NCBI GenBank assembly: GCA_963825845.1 | Contig: CAWGVL010000089.1 | Location: 114,330 to 178,329 of the forward strand | DNA length: 64,000 bases | Direction: 5' to 3' | Source of the DNA: DASQDN01 sp963825845 | GTDB lineage: Bacteria; Acidobacteriota; Terriglobia; Bryobacterales; Bryobacteraceae | Shown here: positions 1 through 8,869 of the stretch, one piece after another | Layout of the letters: every line of letters starts with the position of its first letter | How positions within the stretch are numbered: position 1 is the first letter of the stretch | Position numbers and translations under genes: made by a program | Notes under the pieces: generated by a model | Told to the model about the DNA's origin: nothing | The model's input: only the letters and a program-made list of their open reading frames with translations | Database searches by the model: none

Positions 1-156
1 CTCGTCACGAATGCAGGGAACTATGGGCCTGGCAGCTTCGTTTGGTTCCCTGAGGGCATCGCCATGGAGCACGGCGCCACTGCAGACGAAGATGTCACCG
101 TCGTCTTTATCACAAATAAGCCGTTCGATATTCACTACGCGACTCCCAAAGCGTGA
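1..156 (+). CDS. Cupin-like protein, C-terminal fragment
   Basis: The frame is open from the window edge and ends at the TGA at 154-156, giving 51 residues. The stretch GSFVWFPEGIAMEHGA followed by DVTVVFITNKPFDIHY looks like the last strands of a small cupin barrel, with a Glu-His pair in a typical metal-binding spacing. The N-terminal half lies outside the window, so the first cupin motif cannot be checked. Substrate is unknown. It could equally be another small beta-barrel protein. Confidence 0.5.
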   Translation, partial: LVTNAGNYGPGSFVWFPEGIAMEHGATADEDVTVVFITNKPFDIHYATPKA

Positions 157-238
157 TCCACTGATAGACGGCCCATCCTCGGCTTTTGCGCATTGTCCAA
201 ACCGCCTCTGGAACCGTTAAGATAATTGGCCTGAACTC

Positions 239-244
239 AGGAGG
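239..244 (+). promoter_or_regulatory. Strong ribosome binding site for the metzincin-like gene
   Basis: A perfect AGGAGG lies 4 bases before an ATG at 249. This supports 249 as the start even though the frame opened there closes at once (TGA just before 303) and the conserved protein continues in another frame. Confidence 0.6.
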
Positions 245-248
245 TTCT

Positions 249-2259
249 ATGGCCGGCCATGCTGTCAAGATCGGTTCCGCTGCATTGACACGGGGACCGT
301 GAGTGGGCTGTACGAGCGCCGCGAACTCGGACCGGGGTCGGGATACGCTCTTGTAGCCAGAGTTGTGGAATCGATACGCCTCGATGTGGACGGATGGTAT
401 CCCCAAAGGATGGCAAGCGGCAGCTTCTTCGCCGGTCTTTATCGCTTTGGTGGATTCGTGCAATGGGCGGCGTCCGTACAGGAGACGTCACCGGGGATTT
501 GGGAGGGCTCGATCCGCGGTGTGTGGGGCAATAAGGAATTGCTGCCCTACAAAGACGTGAAAATCGAGGTGCCGAACGGAGGTGTCGTGGCCTATTCCCC
601 GGCGGAGATGACGGTCACGTTCTCGGGCGGTGCTCCCCCAGTTACGCGGAAGCTGCAGTATGCTTCCCCATACTTTCGCACGGCCGAGATCGAATGGGAC
701 ACGGTTCAGGGTGCAACACGAGTGACCTACATCGACACCGGAGCCCACCCGAATCGGCCCGCCACGTTGCCCGTTCAGACGTTAACCATGGTGGAGGTGT
801 TTAGCCGCGCGGGCGTGGATCTACAGCGTTCGAAGGAGGAGTCTGTTGTGCCGCTCTCGCTTGCTGATGTCGATGAGACATGGTCCATTGAACTGAATGA
901 TGTGATGAAGCAGTATTGGTCCCGATACAAGGCGCGGGCTCAATGGGCGATGTGGCTCCTATTTGCAGGTCTGCACGAGGACCCCTTAACCCGGGGCATC
1001 ATGTTCGATTACCAGGGTGTCTACAAGCGTAGGGCGCGGCAGTTTTTAATGATTGGTGGCTCACGAACGTACCCGACAACTACGACCACCGGGACGCTCA
1101 CATTCGCCGTCGTCGCTTTGTCACGGCCTGTCACGAGACAGGCCATTGCTTTAACTTGATCCATTCTTGGGAAAAGCCGGCTCCGGGCTGGTGGCCCTTG
1201 GGAGGCGAGCCCTTTGCCCTGAGTTTCATGAACAATCCGGACGAGGCGCCTTATCCGAGCAGTTCTTTGCAAACTTCGACTACAGCTTTAGCGATCAGGA
1301 ATTGGCGTTCCTCCGTCATGCTCCCGAGCAGTTCATTGAGATGGGCGGGATCCGCTACGGCGACACTGTTAAAGACGCTGCGGCGTCGTCAATATCCGGC
1401 TGGACGCTGGAAGCTTCCGTCAGCCGCAACCAGAATATCTTCGATTTCCTTGAGCCGGTGATGCTCAACCTGAAACTGACGAACCACACCGATCGGCCTC
1501 AGGTTGTTGATGAAGGCATCTTCCGCAATGGCCACAGCGTAGCAGTTTCTGTAGCTCGGGCTGGTGGACTCGCGACAGAACTCCGTCCCTTTGTGCTTCA
1601 TTGTCTGGGACCGAAGTGGCAGGTCCTGCTACCCGCAGCCCCCCGGCGACTCGATCCACCACACTGTGTTTGTCAGCGCGGGTGTTATGGGATGGCTGAT
1701 TTCCGAGCCCGGACCCTACGAAATAACCGCTGTTCTCAACACGGCTTCCGTGCAGGCCGTTTCCCAACCCCTGCGGTTGCGGGTGGCTTGTCCTCGCGGC
1801 CGGGAGGAGGAAGCGATCGCGCAGGATTACTTTACCGAAGATGTCGGGCGGGCTTTGGCCTTCGGCGGAACTGCCGTGATGCATCAGGCCAACAACGTGC
1901 TCGAACGGATTTCCGACGGTATGCGGGCAGTCCGGCTGCCCGTCATGCGCAGCTTGCGTTGGGACTGCCGAATATGAAAGCCCGCAAGAGGCTGCGGCTT
2001 CCGCCCGGGAGAAGCCTCCCTATGCTCCGTCGCCGACGATGGAGGTGGCATCGTATCCACGGTGCCTCAGCCCGCAGAGGCTCGCCGCCTGCTTGTCGCA
2101 GCTCTCGCCGACGGGTGACGGCGTCGATACCTTGGGACAGAATACCTGGACCGCATGGTCCGTCGCTGCGGCGATTGGCTCGATCACGAGGGCGACTCCG
2201 AATCTGCGCACAAGATACGATCTTGCATCAAGCAGCGAACTACCGAGGCCCACACGTAA
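249..2259 (+). CDS. Metzincin-like zinc metalloprotease, broken by several frameshifts
   Basis: A secreted or cytoplasmic protein of about 670 residues is readable only by switching frames near 298, 1035, 1255, 1600, 1925 and 2120. Its core is the zinc motif HETGHCFNLIH (codons from 1132), an HExxHxxNxxH signature, followed about 25 residues on by a SFMNNP Met-turn; together these place it in the metzincin clan. The part before the motif is beta-rich. The part after it (PVMLNLKLTNHTDRP) looks like an Ig-like sandwich. The C-terminus EYLDRMVRRCGDWLDH ends at the TAA at 2257-2259. I do not recognise a named family. The downstream biosynthetic genes are co-directional but 150 bases away. The multiple shifts are either sequencing errors or a decayed gene. 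Confidence 0.55.
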
Positions 2260-2411
2260 CTCCGAACATCCGTACGGATCGCGCGGTGTGAATGCTGCGC
2301 CTTCTTCCAGCAACCCTCTTCGAGAGTTCGTTACCATACGGATAGAATCAGAGGCTTATCCGAATGCGAGGGTCTTGGGATTCTGTCGGAGAACTCGAGA
2401 GGAGGTTCGCG

Positions 2412-3726
2412 TTGAGCCACGTAAGCGCAAAAGAAGAGACCACCGCCGGCAACTACTTCGTCTCCAACTACCCTCCCTACTCGTTCTGGACTTCCGAGCA
2501 CACGGCCAAGGCAACGAGGTCCTGGATCGCCCGCCGCGTCCCGATGCGCCGCTCGGGATCTACGTGCACATTCCCTTCTGCCGCAAGCGCTGCCACTTCT
2601 GTTACTTCAAGGTCTATACGGATAAGGACTCCGCGAGATCGACCGGTATCTCGATGCAGTCGTCCGCGAACTCACGCTGTATTCCGGAAAGCGATGTATC
2701 GGCGGCAGGAAGCCGCGCTTTCATTTACTTCGGCGGCGGCACGCCATCGTTTCTCTCGACCGGCAACTCAGCCGCATCGTGGATGCGATGAAGCGCCAGC
2801 TTCCCTGGGACCAGGCCGAAGAGATCGCATTCGAGTGCGAACCGGGCACCATCACCGAGGGCAAACTCGAGATCCTCAAGGGGATGGGCGTAACCCGCCT
2901 CAGCCTGGGAATCGAAAACTTCAACGAAGATATCCTCCGAGCGAACGGTCGCGCTCACGGCGCAAAGGAGATCGACAGGTCCTACCAGTTCGCCCGCTCC
3001 ATCGGCTTTCCGCAAATCAATATCGATCTGATTGCGGGCATGATGGGCGAAACCGAAGCAGAACTGGCGGGAGTGTGTGCGCAAGACGATCGCGCTGGCT
3101 CCGGACAGCGTCACCATCTACCAGATGGAAGTCCCCTACAACACGACGATCTTCAAAGAAATGCGGGTGTTCGGGCAGACGGTCGCGCCGGTCGCGGACT
3201 GGGCGGTCAAGCGCGGGTGGGTCAACTATGCGTTTTCGGAGTTGGAGGAAGCGGGCTACACCATCGCCAGCGCGTACACCGCGGTCAAAGACCCGGCCAG
3301 GACGCGGTTTCTTTATCGCGATCTGCTATGGACAGGCGCGGATATGATCGGGCTCGGTGTCGCTTCTTTCTCGCACGTGAACGGCACACACTATCAAAAT
3401 GAGCATGACTGGGAACCCTACATCGAGCAAGGTACAGGCCGGAATGCTTCCTATTTGGCGCGCGCTCACTCCCAACCGGGAGGAGCACATGATTCGAGAG
3501 TTCGTGCTCCAGATGAAACTAGGACACTACAGAGCGAATATTTCCGGCAGAAGTTCGGAGTTGACGTGCAGCAGCGTTTCGACCCCCAGTTGACGCGCCT
3601 CGAAGAACAAGGATTTCTGGAACGCGACTCGAGCACCTTGCAACTGAGCCGTGATGGACTCCTGCAGGTAGACCGGTTGCTTCACGAGTTCTTTTGCCCG
3701 AGCACCGCAATGTCCGGTATTCGTGA
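2412..3726 (+). CDS. HemN-like radical SAM enzyme, frameshifted
   Basis: This enzyme would cleave S-adenosylmethionine with a 4Fe-4S cluster. The motif IPFCRKRCHFCYF (near 2570) carries the CxxxCxxC cluster cysteines in the HemN/HutW style, and it is followed by the FGGGTPSFL SAM-binding motif and LSLGIENFNEDIL. The C-terminal HemN-like half is also present (WTGADMIGLGVASFSHVNG). TTG at 2412 is chosen as start because AGAGGAGG lies just upstream. At least six frame switches are needed (about 2513, 2630, 2715, 2765, 3075, 3430 and 3695). The last one restores the ending LPEHRNVRYS if TTTT at 3692-3695 was TTTTT. True coproporphyrinogen oxidase is possible, but the neighbours suggest a biosynthetic role. 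Confidence 0.7.
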
Positions 3727-3785
3727 GCCACAGCAAAACGACATTGCCGTTTACGACATAAAGCACCTCTCATCTTGGAGTGACC

Positions 3786-5039
3786 TTGAATCGAAACTAC
3801 GATGCTATTGTTATCGGATGCGGTCCGGCTGGTTCGTCGTTCTCCGCCATTCTCGCGAGCAAAGGCCGTCGCGTACTCGTGTTGGAAAAGGAGAAATTTC
3901 CCCGATATCACATTGGTGAGTCGCTGATTCCCTACACGTATTTCCCGCTTGAAAGGATGGGCCTCGTTGAAAGGATGAAGGCATCGCACTTCGTCCAGAA
4001 ACACAGCGTGCAGTTCATCAGTTCGGACGGGCGAGCCTCACAGCCATTCTATTTCTTCCGGCAATTGAAACACGAGGCCGCATGCACGTGGCAGGTGCTG
4101 CGTAGCGAGTTTGACCAAATTTTGATGGACAACGCGCGAGAGAAAGGAGCCGAAGTGCTTGAGCAGGTAACCGTGCGGGAAACCATTCAGAAGGACGGCT
4201 ATGTTACCGGAGTCAGAGCCGTCAACGCCGATGGAGATTCGGTGGAGTATCACGCGCCGATTACGGTGGATGCAACCGGCCGCGACGCTTTCTCCGTGAC
4301 TCGCAATGGATGGAAGGTTCGCGATCCTTACTTGAACAAGATTGCAATCTGGACGTACTACAAAGGGGCGCTTCGCGATCCTGGAATTGATGAGGGCGCC
4401 ACTACGGTCGCCTACGTTCCGGAAAAGGGATGGTTCTGGTACATCCCGCTTGCCAATGATGTGGTTAGCGTCGGCATTGTTGCCGAAAAAGACTATCTTT
4501 ACAAGGGCAGCAGGGACCTGGCCGAGATCTTTCATCGGGAGGTCGGCAACAACGCCTGGATCGAACGGCACCTTGCCGCAGGTGAGCAGTTCGGTCCGTA
4601 CAGGGTTACCGGCGAATACTCTTATCGCTCGCGCCACTGCGCCGCAAATGGACTTGTTCTGATCGGCGATGCTTTTGCTTTTCTGGATCCGGTGTTTTCC
4701 TCGGGCGTATTCCTGGCATTACGGAGCGGAGAACTCGCCGCGGACGTCGTCGATGCTGCGTTGAAGGAAGGCGATTGCTCGGCCGAGCGATTTGCAGAGT
4801 ATGGAGAGCAGGTCTGCTACGGCATCGAATCGATGAGGCGTCTGGTCTACACTTTCTACGATCACGCGTTTAGTTTCCGAGCATTCATCAACAAGTATCC
4901 GCAGTTTGCCGGCGACCTTACCGATTGCCTGATGGGCCGCTTGTTCGTAGACTTCGACCCTCTGTTCGAGGCCGTTTCGGATTTCGCCAAAGTTCCGCCG
5001 CCGCTCGAACATGGCTCGCCACTGGTTGGGGCCAGGTAA
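3786..5039 (+). CDS. FAD-dependent oxidoreductase, flavin halogenase-like
   Basis: A flavoprotein monooxygenase-fold enzyme of about 417 residues. The N-terminal GCGPAGSSFSAILA is the FAD dinucleotide-binding loop, HIGESLIP matches the GES motif of the halogenase group, and GLVLIGDAFAFLDPVFSSG is the second FAD motif. GWFWYIPL fits the WxWxIP motif of flavin-dependent halogenases, although related non-halogenating reductases also keep it. TTG at 3786 has GGAG 5 bases upstream; GTG at 3780 is the alternative. It follows the radical SAM gene by about 60 bases and precedes the thioesterase by 6. Reaction and substrate are not known. Confidence 0.8.
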   Translation: MNRNYDAIVIGCGPAGSSFSAILASKGRRVLVLEKEKFPRYHIGESLIPYTYFPLERMGLVERMKASHFVQKHSVQFISSDGRASQPFYFFRQLKHEAACTWQVLRSEFDQILMDNAREKGAEVLEQVTVRETIQKDGYVTGVRAVNADGDSVEYHAPITVDATGRDAFSVTRNGWKVRDPYLNKIAIWTYYKGALRDPGIDEGATTVAYVPEKGWFWYIPLANDVVSVGIVAEKDYLYKGSRDLAEIFHREVGNNAWIERHLAAGEQFGPYRVTGEYSYRSRHCAANGLVLIGDAFAFLDPVFSSGVFLALRSGELAADVVDAALKEGDCSAERFAEYGEQVCYGIESMRRLVYTFYDHAFSFRAFINKYPQFAGDLTDCLMGRLFVDFDPLFEAVSDFAKVPPPLEHGSPLVGAR

Positions 5040-5045
5040 TCGCTT

Positions 5046-5489
5046 GTGGCTTACGAACATACGATCGTCCGTGAAGTTGAATTTTCGGACACTGACATGG
5101 CCGGTATTATGCATTTTTCAAATTTCTTCCGGTTCATGGAAGCGGCCGAACACGGGTTTTTTCGATCGCTAGGTCTGTCGATCTATACGACACATCCGGA
5201 ACCGCTCGGCTGGCCTCGCGTGCATGCAGCTTGCGATTTTCGATCTCCGCTCCGGTTTGAAGATTCGGTACAGATCCGGCTTCTCGTACGAGAGAAGCGG
5301 GAGAAGAGCATAGTCTATTCGTTCATCTTTCACAAGCTGAATGAAAATCCACAGCGGGAGGTTGCGCGAGGAACGCTGGCGGTCGTGTGCGTCACTCGTG
5401 ACAACTCGACCGGACAGATGACCGGAGTTCCCATTCCCAAGGCGATCGCCGACAAAATCGAAGTCGCGCCGCCAGAGATCCTGGACTGA
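5046..5489 (+). CDS. YbgC/FadM-type acyl-CoA thioesterase
   Basis: A single hotdog-fold protein of 147 residues that would hydrolyse acyl-CoA or acyl-carrier thioesters. FSDTDMAGIMHFSNFFRFME contains the Asp of the 4HBT catalytic loop and the helix that follows it; residues of the type FRSPLRFEDSVQIRL form the next strands. It starts with GTG at 5046, only 6 bases after the flavoprotein stop, and its TGA overlaps the ATG of the CoA ligase at 5489. Translational coupling suggests these enzymes act on one acyl or aryl intermediate. Confidence 0.85.
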   Translation: MAYEHTIVREVEFSDTDMAGIMHFSNFFRFMEAAEHGFFRSLGLSIYTTHPEPLGWPRVHAACDFRSPLRFEDSVQIRLLVREKREKSIVYSFIFHKLNENPQREVARGTLAVVCVTRDNSTGQMTGVPIPKAIADKIEVAPPEILD

Positions 5490-6781
5490 TGACACCGTCG
5501 GCTCGCTGCTCGCTCGACCGGTTCACCATCGACGCGACTCAGCTTGAAAAGCTGCAGTTGCTTTTGACGACGGTCCTCTCGCAAAACCCCTTTTACTCTG
5601 CCAAGTTGCAGCGGGCGGGAGTAAGAGCCGCCATCGCATCCCTCGCAGAATTCACGGCAACCGTGCCGTTCACGGATAAGTCGGAGATCGTCGACGATCA
5701 GTCGAAATATCCGCCATTCGGATCCAACTTGTCATATCCGCTGGAACGTTACACTCGATTTCACCAGACCAGCGGCACCACCGGTACTCCGGTCCGCTGG
5801 CTGGATACTCCGGACAGTTGGGAGTGGATGGTCGACTGTTGGACTCGGGTCTATGAATCCGCCCACACCGTTCCGAAAGACTGCGTGTTCTTTCCATTTT
5901 CGTTTGGCCCATTCCTGGGGTTCTGGGTGGCGTTCGATGCTGCAACCCGGATAGGATGTCTATCGATCTCGGGCGGCAACATGCGGAGTGCAGCGCGACT
6001 ACGAGCCCTTCTCGACAACGGTGTGACCGTGTTGTGCAGCACTCCCTCCTACGCCATCCATCTAGCCGAGATCGCGGCTGAAGAGAAAGTTGATTTGCGT
6101 AAAGGCAAGGTGCGCACGATTATCGTGGCTGGTGAGCCGGGCGGCAGTATCCCGGCAACGCGTGCCCTTATCGAAAAACTCTGGTCGGGCGCGCGCGTTG
6201 TGGATCACCATGGGATGACGGAAGTAGGCCCCGTGACGTACGAATGCCCGGAGCGCCGCGGCATCCTGCACATCATCGAAGATGGGTACTTCCCGGAAGT
6301 TATCGATCCTGTCAGTCTTGAATCTGTTCAACCTGGAGCAACGGGCGAGTTGGTGCTGACGAATCTCGGCCGTCTCGGTTCGCCTCTTCTGCGTTACCGG
6401 ACCGGCGACATCGTAAGGCGTTCGCAGGACGTACTCTGTGGCTGCGGGAGTGCTGAATTGAGCTTGGATGGGGGAATTCTCGGGCGATGTGACGATATGG
6501 TAATTGTCCGAGGAGTCAACCTATATCCGAGCGCCATAGAGGAAATACTCAGATCTTCTGGCGTAGTAGAATTTCGGGTGCAAACGTCTCAACGCCGCGC
6601 CATGGAGGAGATGAGTATAGAGATCGAGCCCGAGCCCGGTCGTAATGATCTTGCGATATTCGCAAAGACGGTCGGGAATATCATTCACAATGCGCTCGGT
6701 TTCCGGGTGCACGTGTCATGTGTGCCGTACGGTACACTTCCTAGATTTGAGGGTAAGGGCAACCGGTGGATCCGCGACTAA
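5489..6781 (+). CDS. PaaK-type AMP-dependent acyl/aryl-CoA ligase
   Basis: An adenylate-forming enzyme (430 residues, the size of phenylacetate-CoA ligases) expected to activate a carboxylic acid with ATP and CoA. Visible motifs in order are QTSGTTGTPV (phosphate loop), HHGMTEVGPV (adenine site), LLRYRTGDIV, and VRGVNLYPSAIEEIL with a C-terminal FEGKGNRW carrying a candidate catalytic Lys. ATG overlaps the thioesterase stop (ATGA-type coupling). It is the last gene of the set. Substrate could be aromatic or aliphatic; the sequence alone does not say. Confidence 0.85.
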   Translation: MTPSARCSLDRFTIDATQLEKLQLLLTTVLSQNPFYSAKLQRAGVRAAIASLAEFTATVPFTDKSEIVDDQSKYPPFGSNLSYPLERYTRFHQTSGTTGTPVRWLDTPDSWEWMVDCWTRVYESAHTVPKDCVFFPFSFGPFLGFWVAFDAATRIGCLSISGGNMRSAARLRALLDNGVTVLCSTPSYAIHLAEIAAEEKVDLRKGKVRTIIVAGEPGGSIPATRALIEKLWSGARVVDHHGMTEVGPVTYECPERRGILHIIEDGYFPEVIDPVSLESVQPGATGELVLTNLGRLGSPLLRYRTGDIVRRSQDVLCGCGSAELSLDGGILGRCDDMVIVRGVNLYPSAIEEILRSSGVVEFRVQTSQRRAMEEMSIEIEPEPGRNDLAIFAKTVGNIIHNALGFRVHVSCVPYGTLPRFEGKGNRWIRD

Positions 6782-6838
6782 GATCGGGCCGCATTTCCAC
6801 TTGTGATGCCGTTATGCGGCCCTGCCTGCAGTTCAGGC

Positions 6839-7000
6839 TTATGCGTCGTGTGCCATCTCTTCAGAACACCCGGGATGCCCGCAGTTGCAAGTTAGTTCAA
6901 TCGTCGTCCGGGCATCGTGGCAATATGTGCTGCAAAACGATTCACCTTCCGCCACAGCGCAGTTACAAGCCGGGTGCGCGCATTTTTTCTTGTCAGCCAT
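6839..7000 (-). CDS. Small metallothionein-like protein
   Basis: A 53-residue cytoplasmic protein with eight cysteines and three histidines in metal-binding spacing: CAHPACNC, FCSTYCHDA and CNCGHPGC. This is the arrangement of short bacterial metallothioneins, which bind Zn, Cd or Cu. The ATG at 7000 is preceded on the minus strand by GGAGG at a good distance, so the longer reading upstream is rejected. It is convergent with the CoA ligase, with 57 bases between stops. Which metal it binds cannot be read from the sequence. Confidence 0.75.
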   Translation of the reverse strand: MADKKKCAHPACNCAVAEGESFCSTYCHDARTTIELTCNCGHPGCSEEMAHDA

Positions 7001-7233
7001 CTTTCGCCTCCGTTTATAGACGCGCAATGTAGGAAAATTGCATTAAGCTCCGTTCGCGCTCTCGAAACGCAGCCGCATCGGTCTTACTTCAAGCCTCGTA
7101 GCTATCCCGTATCTGCTGCATCAACACCGCGTCTAAACGATGATTCCTGGAGCGCTTTCTTGTTCCCTTCGGAAGGGGAAATTCCAGGCGGGTGTGAATG
7201 CCGCGATGTGTTGTCCTGATGGATCCGGTAAGA

Positions 7234-7602
7234 CTATTGCGGTTCCCAACTGCCTTCCATTGCCGGAAGATAGTACCATCTCGACGCGGATGATCCGTCT
7301 TCGCCGCGAACGGTCAGGTGGGCCCACGCGCCGGAGGTTCGGTTCACTGTCGCAGTCCAACTCAGTACGCTGGGCATGGTCCAGGTTGAGAATTTCCACC
7401 TGGTACCGGGTGCAAAGCCATCCGGCAACGCTGGAGCATTCGTCACATACACGGGGAGCGGCGAAGCTATCCCGACTTGTACCGGCGATTGAGCCTGACC
7501 GCGTTGTCCTACAACCGCGGCAATCAGCAACAAAAAGGCGATACTTAACGCACACTTCTGGCCAGTGGTGAGGGAAGTCATACCTCGTAGACGCTGTTTC
7601 AC
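7234..7602 (-). CDS. Small secreted protein, unknown function
   Basis: A 122-residue protein with a clear signal peptide (ALSIAFLLLIAAVVGQRGQAQ), cleaved probably after AQA. The mature part is about 85 residues, beta-rich, with many Trp and Ser (WKFSTWTMPSVLSWTATV). The start could be 7602 or the ATG at 7581. It is divergent from the sialidase-like gene with 76 bases between. No family recognised. Confidence 0.55.
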   Translation of the reverse strand: MKQRLRGMTSLTTGQKCALSIAFLLLIAAVVGQRGQAQSPVQVGIASPLPVYVTNAPALPDGFAPGTRWKFSTWTMPSVLSWTATVNRTSGAWAHLTVRGEDGSSASRWYYLPAMEGSWEPQ

Positions 7603-7678
7603 CGCCCTCCGTGCAGTAATAACAGGTACGGATACTGCTGGCGACAGGCAAACACGCTGATAGACTACCGATCAGTCC

Positions 7679-8842
7679 ATGTCCTTCTCTCGGCTAGTTT
7701 TATTTCTCACAACGACCTTGCTCGCTGCCGCCGATCTTCACGACGCCCTGGCGACGGTTAGTCCGAACTTCTCGCCCGGACCGAAATACGCTGACGGCAT
7801 GCGCCTGTTTCAGGGAATTCCTGGCTTGGAACGCGCGCGGAACGGCCGTCTCTGGGCCGTGTGGTATGCCGGCGGACCCGACGAACCTACGGAAGGACCG
7901 GGCAACTATGTCGTGATTGTCACCAGCAACGATGATGGGCGAACGTGGTCCGAACCTCAGCTCGTCATCGATCCGCCCGGAGATGTGCGCGCCTACGATG
8001 CTACGCTTTGGCACGATCCCGAGGGCCGGATGTGGCTATTTTGGGCGCAATCGAGCCATAAGTGGGACGGTCGCTCGGGCGTATGGGAGATGCACACGAG
8101 CAACTCCGGGGATCGTCGGCCTAACTGGTCCTCTCCGCGCCGTATCTGTGACGGCATCATGATGAATAAGCCGACCGCTCTCACCACTGGCCACTGGCTT
8201 CTGCCTGTGTCTGTCTGGGCGCAAAAGCCCGGCGACGGAACGCGTCCGGAACATCGCCGTGACTTGGGCGCGTTGATAGGGGCCAACGCGTTCATCTCCC
8301 GAGATCGCGGCCAGACCTTCACTCATCTCGGGCAGAGTCGCGCGGTGGACAGCATCTTCGACGAACACTCTATTGTCCAGCGCCGGGACGGCACGCTATG
8401 GATGCTGCTGCGGACAAAATCCGGCATTGCCGAGAGCGTCTCCAACGACAGCGGCAAGACGTGGACTCCCGCGCAGCCTTCACCTATTCCTCATGTGAAC
8501 TCCCGCTTCTTTATCCGCCGTCTCGAGTCCGGCAATCTGCTGCTCGTCCGCCACAATCCACCCGACCGCAAGACACGATCTCACCTGACCGCCTACCTCA
8601 GCGAGGACGATGGAAAATCGTGGATGGGTGGGATGATGCTCGATGAACGTGTCGGGGTATCCTATCCGGATGGAATTCAGGACAACCGCGGCGTTATACG
8701 CATGATCTATGACTTTGAACGCACGAAGTCCAGGCAGATTCTGATGGCTGTATTCACGGAAGATGACGTGCGTGCAGGCCAGCCCTCAGCAAAAGCGCGG
8801 CTTCGCGTGCAGGTAAACCAGGCAGGACCCGCGAGCCGCTAG
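7679..8842 (+). CDS. Secreted sialidase-like BNR-repeat protein
   Basis: A 387-residue exported protein (signal peptide LVLFLTTTLLAAADLHDALA) with a six-bladed sialidase-type propeller. Four Asp-box motifs are seen: SNDDGRTW, SRDRGQTF, SNDSGKTW and SEDDGKSW. The Arg-rich N-terminal strand (GLERARNGRLWAVWYAGG) matches exo-alpha-sialidase-like proteins of Acidobacteria and Planctomycetes. These often act on plant or microbial glycans, not sialic acid, and many lack proven activity. Alone in its transcription unit, 28 bases ahead of the SDR gene, so possibly co-transcribed with it. Confidence 0.8.
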   Translation: MSFSRLVLFLTTTLLAAADLHDALATVSPNFSPGPKYADGMRLFQGIPGLERARNGRLWAVWYAGGPDEPTEGPGNYVVIVTSNDDGRTWSEPQLVIDPPGDVRAYDATLWHDPEGRMWLFWAQSSHKWDGRSGVWEMHTSNSGDRRPNWSSPRRICDGIMMNKPTALTTGHWLLPVSVWAQKPGDGTRPEHRRDLGALIGANAFISRDRGQTFTHLGQSRAVDSIFDEHSIVQRRDGTLWMLLRTKSGIAESVSNDSGKTWTPAQPSPIPHVNSRFFIRRLESGNLLLVRHNPPDRKTRSHLTAYLSEDDGKSWMGGMMLDERVGVSYPDGIQDNRGVIRMIYDFERTKSRQILMAVFTEDDVRAGQPSAKARLRVQVNQAGPASR

Positions 8843-8869
8843 CAACGCCGCCCGAACAGGCATATTGAG

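Noticed and set aside
1167..2291. A single 374-codon gene on the plus strand
   Set aside because: Only its first part (to about 1600) looks like protein; the rest is Arg/Pro-rich and belongs to the shifted metzincin-like gene in other frames.
3786..5039. Naming the flavoprotein a tryptophan halogenase
   Set aside because: WxWxIP is present, but related geranylgeranyl-reductase-like enzymes keep it too, and the catalytic Lys of halogenases was not confirmed by eye.
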